Under the pieces are notes generated by a model. It was given only the letters and a program-made list of their open reading frames with translations. It had not been told where the DNA came from and made no database searches. Below, piece after piece: positions 55,785 to 64,000 of a stretch of DNA of 64,000 bases. Position numbers and translations under genes: made by a program. Origin of the DNA: Peptostreptococcus equinus (GTDB lineage Bacteria; Bacillota; Clostridia; Peptostreptococcales; Peptostreptococcaceae); assembly GCF_027125355.1 (NCBI RefSeq), contig NZ_CP114052.1:62001-126000 (forward strand), read 5' to 3'. Every line of letters begins with the position of its first letter. Positions within the stretch are counted from its first letter, which is position 1.

Positions 55785-57701
55785 ATGGGAAATACTAACC
55801 AGGAAAGTCAGGTTGAAAACCTAAGTGAAGTACTACAGGTAAGAAGAGATAAGCTAAAAAATCTTCAAGAAATAGGAAAAGACCCTTTTAAAATAAGCAA
55901 GTATGATGTTACACATCATTCTGATGAAATTAAAAATAACTATGATAAGCTAGAAGGAAAACATGTTTGTATAGCTGGCCGTATAATGACAAAGAGAATA
56001 ATGGGTAAGGCAGCATTTGCTCATATTCAAGACCAGAATGGTAAAATACAAGTTTATATCAAAAGAGATGATATAGGAACTGATGACTATAAGTTATTCA
56101 AGACTTATGATATGGGAGATATAGTAGGAATAGAAGGATTTGTTTTCAAGACAAAGACTGAAGAAGTTTCTGTTCACGCTGAAAAGGTGACCCTATTATC
56201 AAAGTCATTACAGGTATTACCAGAAAAATATCATGGATTAAAAGATGTTGATTTAAGATATAGACAAAGATATGTGGATTTAATAGTAAATCCAGAAGTA
56301 AAAGAAGCATTCCTTACTAGAACAAAGGCGTTAAAGGCCCTTAGATCTTATTTAGATGATAGAGGATTTTTGGAAGTTGAAACTCCTATTCTAAATACTA
56401 TTGCTGGGGGAGCTAATGCAAGACCTTTTATTACACACCATAATACTCTTGGAATTCCAATGTATTTAAGAATCGCCAATGAATTATATTTAAAGAGACT
56501 AATAGTTGGTGGATTTGATAAGGTTTATGAAATGGGTAGAATGTTCAGAAATGAAGGAATGGACATGAAGCACAATCCAGAATATACAGCCATAGAATTA
56601 TATCAGGCTTACGCTGACTATAAGGATATGATGGAAATTACTGAAAATGTAATTTCACATATGGCAGAAGTTGCAACAGGTAGTATGAAAGTTAATTATC
56701 AGGGGACAGAGATAGACTTTACTCCTCCATGGAAGAGAATGACTATGGAAGAATGTGTAAAAGAATATGCAGGTGTTGACTTTGCAGGGATTAACACAGA
56801 TGAGGAAGCTTTAGAAGTGGCTAGAGAAAAGGGAATAGAAATAACTCCTGGTATGAGAAGAGGAGAAGTAATAAATGCATTCTTTGAAGAATTTGGTGAA
56901 GATAAATTAATACAGCCAACATTCATAACTCATCACCCAGTTGAAGTGTCGCCTCTAGCGAAGAGAAATGTAGATGATCCAAGAAGAACGGATAGATTTG
57001 AAGCATTCGCAAATAAGTGGGAATTAGCAAATGCATTCTCTGAACTAAATGATCCAATTGACCAGAGAGGAAGATTTGAAGATCAGGTTAGAAAAAGAGA
57101 ATTAGGTGATGATGAAGCTTGCGAAATGGATGAAGATTTCTTAAATGCACTAGAAGTAGGTCTACCTCCAACGGGTGGTCTAGGAATTGGTATAGATAGA
57201 GTAATAATGTTACTTACAAATTCTACTACTATTAGAGACGTACTATTATTCCCTACAATGAAGCCAATCGGTCATGTAGATGAAAGAGTAGAAGTTGAAG
57301 CATCAAATGAGCTAGAAGAAAAAATAGATTTTTCTAAGGTAAAGGTTGAGCCTTTATTTGAAGATATGGTAGACTTTGAAACATTTTCAAAGTCAGATTT
57401 GAGAGTTGTAAAGGTCATAGCTTGCGAAGAAGTACCAAAGAGCAAGAAGTTACTTAAGTTCACTTTAAATGATGGTTCTGGAACTCAAAGAACTATTCTA
57501 AGTGGAATAAAGGATTATTACTCAGCAGAAGAACTAGTTGGAAAGACTTTAGTTGCAATAACTAACCTGCCTCCTAGAAAAATGATGGGTATAGAATCTT
57601 GTGGTATGATAATATCAGCTGTACATAAGGAAGAAGATGAAGAAAGATTAAATCTTCTAATGTTAAGCAATAGAATACCAGCAGGAGCAAAACTTTATTA
57701 A
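55785..57701 (+). CDS. lysS: Lysyl-tRNA synthetase with C-terminal tRNA-binding (EMAP/Trbp111-like) domain
   Basis: A class II lysyl-tRNA synthetase: the OB-fold anticodon domain (about 55-155) includes [20 protein letters not shown]. Motif 2 is [24 protein letters not shown], and motif 3 is [13 protein letters not shown]. The core ends near residue 515. A further domain (about 530-638) follows, with [40 protein letters not shown] and [12 protein letters not shown]. This is the tRNA-binding OB fold otherwise found at the end of MetRS. Such a fusion raises tRNA affinity in other synthetases, and the same is inferred here. AGGAGG lies before the ATG. Confidence 0.95.
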   Translation: MGNTNQESQVENLSEVLQVRRDKLKNLQEIGKDPFKISKYDVTHHSDEIKNNYDKLEGKHVCIAGRIMTKRIMGKAAFAHIQDQNGKIQVYIKRDDIGTDDYKLFKTYDMGDIVGIEGFVFKTKTEEVSVHAEKVTLLSKSLQVLPEKYHGLKDVDLRYRQRYVDLIVNPEVKEAFLTRTKALKALRSYLDDRGFLEVETPILNTIAGGANARPFITHHNTLGIPMYLRIANELYLKRLIVGGFDKVYEMGRMFRNEGMDMKHNPEYTAIELYQAYADYKDMMEITENVISHMAEVATGSMKVNYQGTEIDFTPPWKRMTMEECVKEYAGVDFAGINTDEEALEVAREKGIEITPGMRRGEVINAFFEEFGEDKLIQPTFITHHPVEVSPLAKRNVDDPRRTDRFEAFANKWELANAFSELNDPIDQRGRFEDQVRKRELGDDEACEMDEDFLNALEVGLPPTGGLGIGIDRVIMLLTNSTTIRDVLLFPTMKPIGHVDERVEVEASNELEEKIDFSKVKVEPLFEDMVDFETFSKSDLRVVKVIACEEVPKSKKLLKFTLNDGSGTQRTILSGIKDYYSAEELVGKTLVAITNLPPRKMMGIESCGMIISAVHKEEDEERLNLLMLSNRIPAGAKLY

Positions 57702-57752
57702 GAGTATAAAATTAAAATAAGTAAGTTTAAAATTAGTTTTTAGTTTAAAAGT

Positions 57753-57793
57753 AAGGAACACAAATATGATAATTCATAAATGTGTTCTTTTTT
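57753..57793 (+). terminator. Terminator of greA-lysS
   Basis: AAGGAACACA (57753-57762) pairs with TGTGTTCTTT (57781-57790), with an inner TATGA/TCATA stem, followed by T's. Confidence 0.75.
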
Positions 57794-57850
57794 ACCGAAA
57801 ATATATTAAATAGTTTATATTGAATAAAATTAAAATGGTAGGTGATAATT

Positions 57851-58591
57851 ATGGAAGATTTGATTAAAAAATTCAGTGAATATATCGAAGAATCACATAA
57901 TATAGTATTTTTCGGAGGAGCGGGAGTATCTACAGAGAGTGGCATTCCAGATTTTAGAAGCAAAGATGGTTTATATAATCAGAAAGATATTAAATTTGAT
58001 AAATATCCTCCCGAATATTTACTTAGCCATACATGTCTGGTAAAAGAGCCAAAGGTATTTTTTGAATTTTATAGGCAAAAAATGGATGCAAGAAATATTC
58101 AGCCAAATGCAGCCCACTTTGCCCTTGCCGAACTGGAAAAACTTGGAAAATTAAAATCTATTATCACTCAAAATATTGATGGTTTGCATCAAAAAGCAGG
58201 AAGTAATATTGTCTATGAAATACATGGAACAACAAAAGAAAACTATTGTGATAAATGTAATAAGAAGTATCCATCAGACTATATATTTGATTCAAAGGAA
58301 AGTATACCTCAATGTGAATGTGGAGGTATTGTTCGTCCAAAAGTAACATTATATGAGGAAGGTCTTCCAGAAGATGCCGTAAGTAATGCGATATCTGCTA
58401 TTAGAAAAGCGGATATGCTTATTGTTGCGGGAACTTCATTACAAGTATATCCTGCAGCATCTTATGTTCATAATTTTACTGGCAAACACTTAGTTGTTAT
58501 CAACAAAGAACCAATAAACGTAAAATTAGATAATAAAAAAGATATATTTATACAGGGATCTGTAGGAGAAATTTTAAGGAATATTATTTAG
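57851..58591 (+). CDS. Sirtuin (NAD-dependent protein deacylase)
   Basis: Sirtuins remove acyl groups from lysines using NAD. The NAD pocket is FFGGAGVSTESGIPDFRSKDGLY, followed by ITQNIDGLHQKAG with the catalytic His in EIHGT. A Cys4 zinc site is in CDKCNKKYP and CECGG. GTSLQVYPA and VINKEP complete the fold. The 246-residue length is typical of the CobB/SrtN class. The ATG at 57851 has AGGTGAT upstream; the longer frame starts at a GTG within that site. It is a single gene with its own terminator. Confidence 0.93.
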   Translation: MEDLIKKFSEYIEESHNIVFFGGAGVSTESGIPDFRSKDGLYNQKDIKFDKYPPEYLLSHTCLVKEPKVFFEFYRQKMDARNIQPNAAHFALAELEKLGKLKSIITQNIDGLHQKAGSNIVYEIHGTTKENYCDKCNKKYPSDYIFDSKESIPQCECGGIVRPKVTLYEEGLPEDAVSNAISAIRKADMLIVAGTSLQVYPAASYVHNFTGKHLVVINKEPINVKLDNKKDIFIQGSVGEILRNII

Positions 58592-58665
58592 CAATAAAAA
58601 TATTTATATTTAATATGATGAAAGATAAATATAAGAAATATTTATTTAATTGAAAATAAGATAAT

Positions 58666-58680
58666 TGATAATCATTAAAA
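58666..58680. promoter_or_regulatory. Fur-box-like site
   Basis: TGATAATCATTAAAA matches the 7-1-7 Fur consensus TGATAATNATTATCA at 12 of 14 defined positions. It lies about 95 bp upstream of the -35 of the ferric-reductase-like gene, beside the sirtuin terminator. Confidence 0.4.
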
Positions 58681-58681
58681 T

Positions 58682-58711
58682 GGAGATACTTAAATGTATC
58701 TTCTTTTTTTA
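58682..58711 (+). terminator. Terminator downstream of the sirtuin gene
   Basis: GGAGATAC (58682-58689) pairs with GTATCTTC (58696-58703, one wobble pair), followed by seven T's. Confidence 0.75.
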
Positions 58712-58771
58712 TTAAAATATTTGAAAATACTAGTTTATATTGACAAGGGAATTAAATTAAATAATATTTAT

Positions 58772-58825
58772 TGATTGACATTATCAAATGATTATGATAT
58801 TCTAATTTATGAAAATGGATATCAT
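58772..58825 (+). promoter_or_regulatory. Promoter with overlapping Fur-like box for the ferric-reductase-like operon
   Basis: TTGACA (58775-58780), a 17-bp spacer, then TATTCT (58798-58803). TGATTGACATTATCA (58772-58786) covers the -35 and has a perfect right Fur half-site (ATTATCA). A further inverted repeat, ATGATAT (58794-58800) with ATATCAT (58819-58825), flanks the -10 and start site. Iron control is inferred. Confidence 0.5.
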
Positions 58826-58862
58826 TCGATAAATAATTCCAGATTTAGAAAAGGGGAGATTG

Positions 58863-59579
58863 GTGAACATAATAATTTCTTTATTTATTGCTGTTGGATT
58901 ATCTTATTTATTCAGCAATCAAATAAAAAAGTATAACAAATATATTTATATTTGGGTGGCAACACTGTCTATGATGGCAATTATACATGCTATATTAATT
59001 TTAAATTCTTATTCAATTCATTATGTGAGTGTTCTTAAGTGGTTGATGAAAGCAATAGACTCTGGAGCGATGGGCGGAGCTTTTTTTATATTGGTAATGT
59101 ATATGGGAGTATTTGATATGAGGATGATATATGCTAGAAAATTAAGGACTATAAGAGCTGAACTATCAATAATTGCTTGTATAATTACTATACCACATAA
59201 CATTCATTATTTATTTGCATTCATATTGAATATGAAAAATATTGTAAGTGGAAGAGATATTTCACTTTGGCTTAATTTAATGATGTTTGCATCGGGAATA
59301 TTTGCTATAGGAATTATGATTCCATTATTCATTACTTCTTTTACTCTTATTAGAAAAAAGATGAATGGTAAAGCGTGGAAGAATCTGCAAGAATTTGCCT
59401 ATATATTTTATGCCATGATTTTTGTGCAGATAATAATGGTTTATTTAAGTAAGCCATCTAGTTTAGCAAGAAACTTAAATCTTATTTTCTATATATTGCT
59501 TTTTAGTACTTATACAGTATTAAAATTGAAGATTATTTTGGAGAAGAGAAGAAATAGAGCTTTAGTGCAGAGTAGATGA
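58863..59579 (+). CDS. Six-TM ferric-reductase-like membrane protein
   Basis: A 238-residue membrane protein with about six segments. Its middle (GGAFFILVMYMGVFDMRMIYARKL...RAELSIIACIITIPHNIHYLF) follows the YedZ/MsrQ and ferric reductase transmembrane pattern, in which His residues bind heme. The first pair region has His (PHNIHY). The second, usually LHRLAY and a later His, reads NLQEFAY and FVQIIM, with Gln in both places. Heme binding may thus be altered. The start is the GTG at 58863 with AAGGGGAG upstream; the TTG at 58860 is too close. The downstream FMN-binding protein gene and the Fur-like boxes suggest electron transfer to iron or another outside acceptor. Confidence 0.7.
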   Translation: MNIIISLFIAVGLSYLFSNQIKKYNKYIYIWVATLSMMAIIHAILILNSYSIHYVSVLKWLMKAIDSGAMGGAFFILVMYMGVFDMRMIYARKLRTIRAELSIIACIITIPHNIHYLFAFILNMKNIVSGRDISLWLNLMMFASGIFAIGIMIPLFITSFTLIRKKMNGKAWKNLQEFAYIFYAMIFVQIIMVYLSKPSSLARNLNLIFYILLFSTYTVLKLKIILEKRRNRALVQSR

Positions 59580-59593
59580 GTTTGGGGGGTTCA

Positions 59594-61222
59594 GTGAGAA
59601 TAAAAAAAGAGTTAATAGTTACAATTTGTGCCAGCTTGTTAATAATAATTTTAGTAAGTATAGGATCATCTATAGATAAAATAAGTACAACAGCTAGGAA
59701 TAACAAAGCAGAAGAGAAGGTACATAAACAGGATAGATATGAACTAAAAAATAAAAATTGCAATGATGTGAAAAAGGATTCCTCTATTAATGATAACGTC
59801 TCAAAAAAATCTAATACACAAGCTAACATAGCTAGTTATGATGGTATATCTAAGGGATTTAAGGGAGACATTAAAGTTAGAGTAAAAGTGGATAGTGGAA
59901 AAATTTCTGATATAGAAATTTTAGAATCTAGCGACGATGAGGAATATTTTAATAATGCTAAGAATCTAATAGGAGATATCATACACAAATAATAAAAGTG
60001 AGACTAGTAATGATAGATATAAAATAGAAAATGATAAATTAAAAAAGCAAATAGCAGAATTGATAAATTATAATTCTAAAGTAGATAGGAGTAAGATAAG
60101 AGATGGCATATACGAAGGTGTCGGCTTAGGTTATGAAAATAGGCAAACAAAAGTAAAGGTTAGAATAGAAAAGCAAAAAATAACGAATATAGATATAGTT
60201 TCTACTGGTGACGATGAGCCGTTTTTCTCAAATGCAAAATCAAAAGTTATTAATAGCATAATTGAAAAAAATAGTCCTGCAGTAGATATAGTAAGCAGAG
60301 CTACCTTTAGTAGCAATGGAATTAAATCAGCAGTAAAGAATGCCTTAGAAAAAGCGAGTAATCAAACTTCAGCAGATTCTTCATACACTAATAACTTAGA
60401 AGAAAGAATAAGGAAGCTAGAAAAAGAATTACATGAAACAAAAGAAAAATTGAATAAGAAAAATGAGGAAATAAAAAAAATAGAGATTGAAAAAAACAAT
60501 ATTAAAACAGAAGATAATTCTACATCAAAGAATGAGTTTGTTTTACCTGAAAGCAAAAAAAATGGAACATTTATAGGTAAATCAAAGGGGCATAAGGGCA
60601 AGGACATTTTAGTTGAAGTGACGACTAAAAATGGGAAAATAGAAGAGATAAATGTAAAAGAAATATCTGATGATATGAGTTTTATTAATAAATCTATGGC
60701 CGTAAAAGATTCATTGTTAAATAATAATTATAACATGACCCTTGAAGCTTTTAGAGAGTTTGGAGATTTGAGTTATAAAATTGAGAATAAAAAAATTAAT
60801 GAACTTCCAGAGTATATAAAAAGTCGAGTCAAAGAACTTAGTTATCCACTTGACACAAAAGAAACAAATCCAGTATTCACTAGTGAAATAAGCAAAATAA
60901 TAAGAGAGTATTGGAAATATATTAATAATGAGAATTACATAAGAGAGATTGATGTAACTGCTTCAGCAACTAGAAGCGCAGCAGGCATAATGAACTAGTC
61001 GTAACTAGTGGTGTTAACTATGAAGATGCATTGTCAGTATCTCCTTATACTATTAAGAAAAATGCCAATCTACTGTTGGTAAATGAAACTGAAGGCTTGG
61101 ACGGAATCAACAAGCATATAAAAAATATAAAGCCAAATAAAGTTACAATAATTGGTGGATATAAATCTATATCAAATAGTGTTAAAAAGAATTTAAAGAA
61201 GACTTTATTGAAAATTAAATAG
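59594..61222 (+). pseudogene. Decayed secreted FMN-binding/CWB2 cell-wall protein
   Basis: Three pieces in shifting frames form one original gene. Piece 1 starts at the GTG at 59594 (GGGGGG upstream) with a signal or anchor segment and the start of an FMN_bind domain (YDGISKGFKGDIKVRVKV), then stops at 59992. Piece 2 continues in another frame from 59991 to 60998, with no start signal of its own. It holds a second FMN_bind domain (IRDGIYEGVGLGYENRQTKV to DIVSRATFSSNGI), a Lys/Glu-rich coiled coil, and a third one (GTFIGKSKGHKGKDIL to DVTASATRSAAGIMN). Piece 3, from about 60989 to 61222 in a third frame, is one partial CWB2 wall-binding repeat (LVVTSGVNYEDALS to IIGGYKSIS). The first FMN domain lacks its S/TGAT-like end and the CWB2 repeat lacks its start, so small deletions accompany the frameshifts. 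Sequencing error cannot be excluded for the first shift. Confidence 0.72.
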
Positions 61223-61322
61223 TAGAATTTTCAATAACAGTAAAGATATTAGATTTTAAGTTTTTAAATTTTAATTTATAGAATAGTTTTGAATTGTGCT
61301 AGATATATAGTATTAAAAAAAT

Positions 61323-61357
61323 AAAAAAGAATCTCTGAATAAGAGATTCTTTTTTTA
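61323..61357. terminator. Bidirectional terminator between the FMN/CWB2 pseudogene and the aminotransferase
   Basis: A 14-bp stem (61323-61336 with 61342-61355) has A- and T-runs on both sides and lies between convergent genes. Confidence 0.88.
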
Positions 61358-61397
61358 TATTTATTATATAATTTGAATTATAAAATGTTATAGTTAG

Positions 61398-62585
61398 TTA
61401 TTGTTGTATGTAAGGGTTAATAAAATCTTCTAATTTATTAACCCCATCTAAAAATTCATCTTCATGGCAAGCGTAAGATATTCTTACATATTCATCTATT
61501 CCAAAGGCTTTGCCAGGTACAAGAGCGACTCTTTTTTCATTCAAAAAGTCTTCACAGAATTTTATAGAGAAACTTTCATCATAGTTGTAGTTTTTCTTAA
61601 CGTTAGATAAATCAACAAAAATATAAAATGCTCCTAATGGTTTTACATAGGAAATTCCTTTAATTTTATCTAATCTATTAGTTATTATTTCATATCTTCT
61701 TTTATATGTTTCTACCATATTATCCATGTCATCTTGGCATTCCTTAAGAACCCCCAATCCAATATATTGAGCAGTAAGTGATGGATGAGAAACAACATGG
61801 CTTTGTATAGAAGACATAGCTTTTGCTATTTCAGTGTTAGAAGCCGTATAGCCAAGTCTAATACCAGTCATAGCTGCACACTTAGCAAATCCGTTAACAG
61901 TAATAGTGATATCTTTTATCTCGGGGCTAAGAGATGCTACGGAAATAAAGCTATTATCAAAATGAATTTTTTCGTAAATTTCATCAGCCATAATATAAAT
62001 ATTATTTTCTATGCAAACCTTAGCTATTTCTACTAGTTCATCTTTTGTATATACAGCTCCTGTTGGGTTAGAAGGGTTTGTAAGAATTAGCAATTTGGAA
62101 TTTTCATTTATAGAAGCTAGAAGATCCTCCTTTGTTAGTTTGAAATCATGTTCTTTTTTAGTTTTTATTTCTCTAGGAATGGCATTTGTAACTTTTACCA
62201 TTTCAGAATAACTTACCCAATAAGGTAATGGAAGTAGAACTTCATCGCCAGGGTCTGTAATGGCAAGTAAAATATTAGTAATAGAATTTTTAGCACCACT
62301 AGATAGAACAATTTGGTCAGGAGTGTATTCTATATTATTTTCTTTAGATAACTTTTTGCAAATTTCTTCTCTTAATTCGGTTATACCAGAGACTAAATCA
62401 TATTTTGTTTTATTATCATCTAATGATTTTTTACCATATTCTTTTGCTTTTTCTGGAACATTAAAGTCAGGCTCTCCTATGCTTAAATTAATTATATTAT
62501 TACCTTGAGCTTTAAGTTCTTTTACCTTTGAACTAATACCTACCGTAACGGAAGGTGTTATATTTTTTAAACGATTTGATAGCAT
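61398..62585 (-). CDS. aspB: Class I aminotransferase, aspartate aminotransferase type
   Basis: A fold type I PLP enzyme, 395 residues, close to the I-gamma aspartate aminotransferases (Bacillus AspB). The N-terminal INLSIGEPDFNVP binds substrate and cofactor. NPSNPTGAVY, ADEIYEKI and NGFAKCAAMTGIRLGY hold the Asn, the Asp/Tyr and the PLP lysine (Lys235). The arginine in YVRISYA binds the carboxylate. It would interconvert aspartate and oxaloacetate, the product of the pyruvate carboxylase at the window's left end. AAGGAGG lies upstream of the ATG. Confidence 0.93.
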   Translation of the reverse strand: MLSNRLKNITPSVTVGISSKVKELKAQGNNIINLSIGEPDFNVPEKAKEYGKKSLDDNKTKYDLVSGITELREEICKKLSKENNIEYTPDQIVLSSGAKNSITNILLAITDPGDEVLLPLPYWVSYSEMVKVTNAIPREIKTKKEHDFKLTKEDLLASINENSKLLILTNPSNPTGAVYTKDELVEIAKVCIENNIYIMADEIYEKIHFDNSFISVASLSPEIKDITITVNGFAKCAAMTGIRLGYTASNTEIAKAMSSIQSHVVSHPSLTAQYIGLGVLKECQDDMDNMVETYKRRYEIITNRLDKIKGISYVKPLGAFYIFVDLSNVKKNYNYDESFSIKFCEDFLNEKRVALVPGKAFGIDEYVRISYACHEDEFLDGVNKLEDFINPYIQQ

Positions 62586-62609
62586 ATTTCCTCCTTAATT
62601 ATATAAAAA

Positions 62610-62665
62610 TACTAAATACTAAATACTAAATGAATTAATATATATCTAAATGAATTAATGTATAT
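62610..62665. repeat. Short tandem repeats in the aminotransferase 5' region
   Basis: TACTAAA occurs three times in a row (62610-62630). It runs into two 20-bp copies differing by one base (62626-62645 and 62646-62665), starting CTAAATGAATTAAT. They lie between the putative aminotransferase promoter and its start codon. Confidence 0.7.
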
Positions 62666-62690
62666 CTAAGTAAGTTTATATATTTATATT

Positions 62691-62720
62691 ATTATACTGT
62701 TGTATATAATTTTACCACAA
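62691..62720 (-). promoter_or_regulatory. Putative promoter of the aminotransferase gene
   Basis: On the minus strand TTGTGG (62715-62720), an 18-bp spacer, then TATAAT (62691-62696). The leader of about 100 nt would include the tandem repeats. 62721-62846 is very A-rich, with nothing else recognised. Confidence 0.45.
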
Positions 62721-62846
62721 AAGACGAATTTTAAAATCTAAAAACTATAAAAAAACTACAAAAAAAATAAAAATCCGAACAAAAAAAACGTAATTTATAA
62801 AAATGTGTACAATAAATAAAAAAGTTTAAAAAAAATAAAAATAATA

Positions 62847-62875
62847 TTGACTTTGGATTATTATGGTGGTATAGT
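62847..62875 (+). promoter_or_regulatory. rRNA operon promoter P1
   Basis: TTGACT (62847-62852), a 17-bp spacer, then TATAGT (62870-62875), preceded by a long A/T-rich stretch that could act as an UP element. Confidence 0.75.
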
Positions 62876-62952
62876 ATTACTTGTCCTTAAGAAATGAAAG
62901 AAAATAAAAAAAGGACTTAAAGAAAAAAGATAAAATAAATTTGCTAAAAAAA

Positions 62953-62981
62953 TTGACAAATTTAAATATCTTTGCTATAAT
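62953..62981 (+). promoter_or_regulatory. rRNA operon promoter P2
   Basis: TTGACA (62953-62958), a 17-bp spacer, then TATAAT (62976-62981), a perfect consensus promoter about 180 bp before 16S. Confidence 0.9.
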
Positions 62982-63006
62982 ATAAAAGCTGTTAATACAG
63001 CATAAA

Positions 63007-63031
63007 TGAACTTTGAAAATTGAACAGCAGG
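63007..63031 (+). promoter_or_regulatory. rRNA leader boxA-like antitermination region
   Basis: GAACTTTGAAAATTGAACAG resembles the boxA leader seen before 16S genes of Firmicutes. It should recruit Nus factors. 63032-63167 is the rest of the pre-16S spacer, with no tRNA in it. Confidence 0.55.
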
Positions 63032-63167
63032 TTAATTCAATAAGCTTTAAATAGCAAATTGATTAATCGTTTAAACTTGATAAGACAATAGTTTTTCAAG
63101 ATTTAAACCACAAACAAACCAAGCCAGATATTTTAGAGATAACAATAGTCTGAGCACAGAACAAATT

Positions 63168-64000
<833 letters not shown>

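Noticed and set aside
60060..60998. Treated at first as an independent 312-residue FMN-binding gene
   Set aside because: It has no start signal and no ribosome binding site. Its frame is open upstream to the stop of the preceding piece, so it is the continuation of a broken gene.
61031..61222. 63-codon frame as a separate small CWB2 protein
   Set aside because: It has only part of one CWB2 repeat and no signal peptide or start site. It is the tail of the pseudogene.

Overview
The window is AT-rich DNA from a low-GC, Gram-positive anaerobe. The 16S rRNA start at the right end, Clostridia-like protein families, the T-box and PyrR leader RNAs, and CWB2 cell-wall proteins all point to Peptostreptococcaceae, probably near Peptostreptococcus. 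That placement is from memory of family sequences, not a search. Many genes start with TTG or GTG. Where a strong ribosome binding site contradicted the longest reading frame, the start was moved, and each entry says so.

Layout. 1-2066 is the 3' part of pyruvate carboxylase. 2152-8487 holds a divergent EF-G paralogue (minus strand), a SteT-like amino acid exchanger, radA and yacL. 8519-10287 is proS under a T-box. 10348-15972 is a tight six-gene minus-strand operon: capA-like, M29 aminopeptidase, DHA2 transporter, a PH-like membrane protein, ispD, ispF. 16149-20640 is a polyamine operon, speD-speA-speE-speB, preceded by an unidentified structured leader RNA with its own promoter and intrinsic terminator. 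21060-28412 is rpoB-rpoC, cut off from the ribosomal-protein genes that usually flank it. 28617-30023 encodes a CWB2/glucosaminidase wall protein (minus strand).

30257-35542 is pyrF-carA-carB behind a PyrR-type attenuator whose alternative pairings can be traced by eye. 35709-36917 has a small membrane-anchored protein and an HD phosphohydrolase. 37101-38855 is cysK-cysE, preceded by a 19-bp inverted repeat at the promoter and a 24-codon leader peptide ending in six cysteines. 39028-41801 is a three-gene glycosyl-transfer cluster of gtrA/gtrB layout. 42541-45421 has an rRNA-methyltransferase-like protein, a pseudouridine synthase, a UPF0489 protein and a SEC-C protein. 45432-52050 is veg, then ispE-gntR-murI-DUF1934-tilS-ftsH. 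52107-57701 is birA (minus), coaX-dusB, greA and lysS, the last with a C-terminal tRNA-binding extension. 57851-58591 is a sirtuin. 58666-61222 looks like a Fur-controlled flavin/ferric-reductase locus whose secreted FMN-binding protein has decayed. 61398-62585 is an aspartate aminotransferase (minus). Two consensus promoters at 62847-62981 then drive an rRNA operon, of which only the first ~830 nt of 16S is present.

Most of the window is core metabolism and information processing. The most unusual parts are the poly-cysteine leader, the structured RNA before speD, the EF-G paralogue with a shortened switch I, and the decayed FMN-binding/CWB2 locus.
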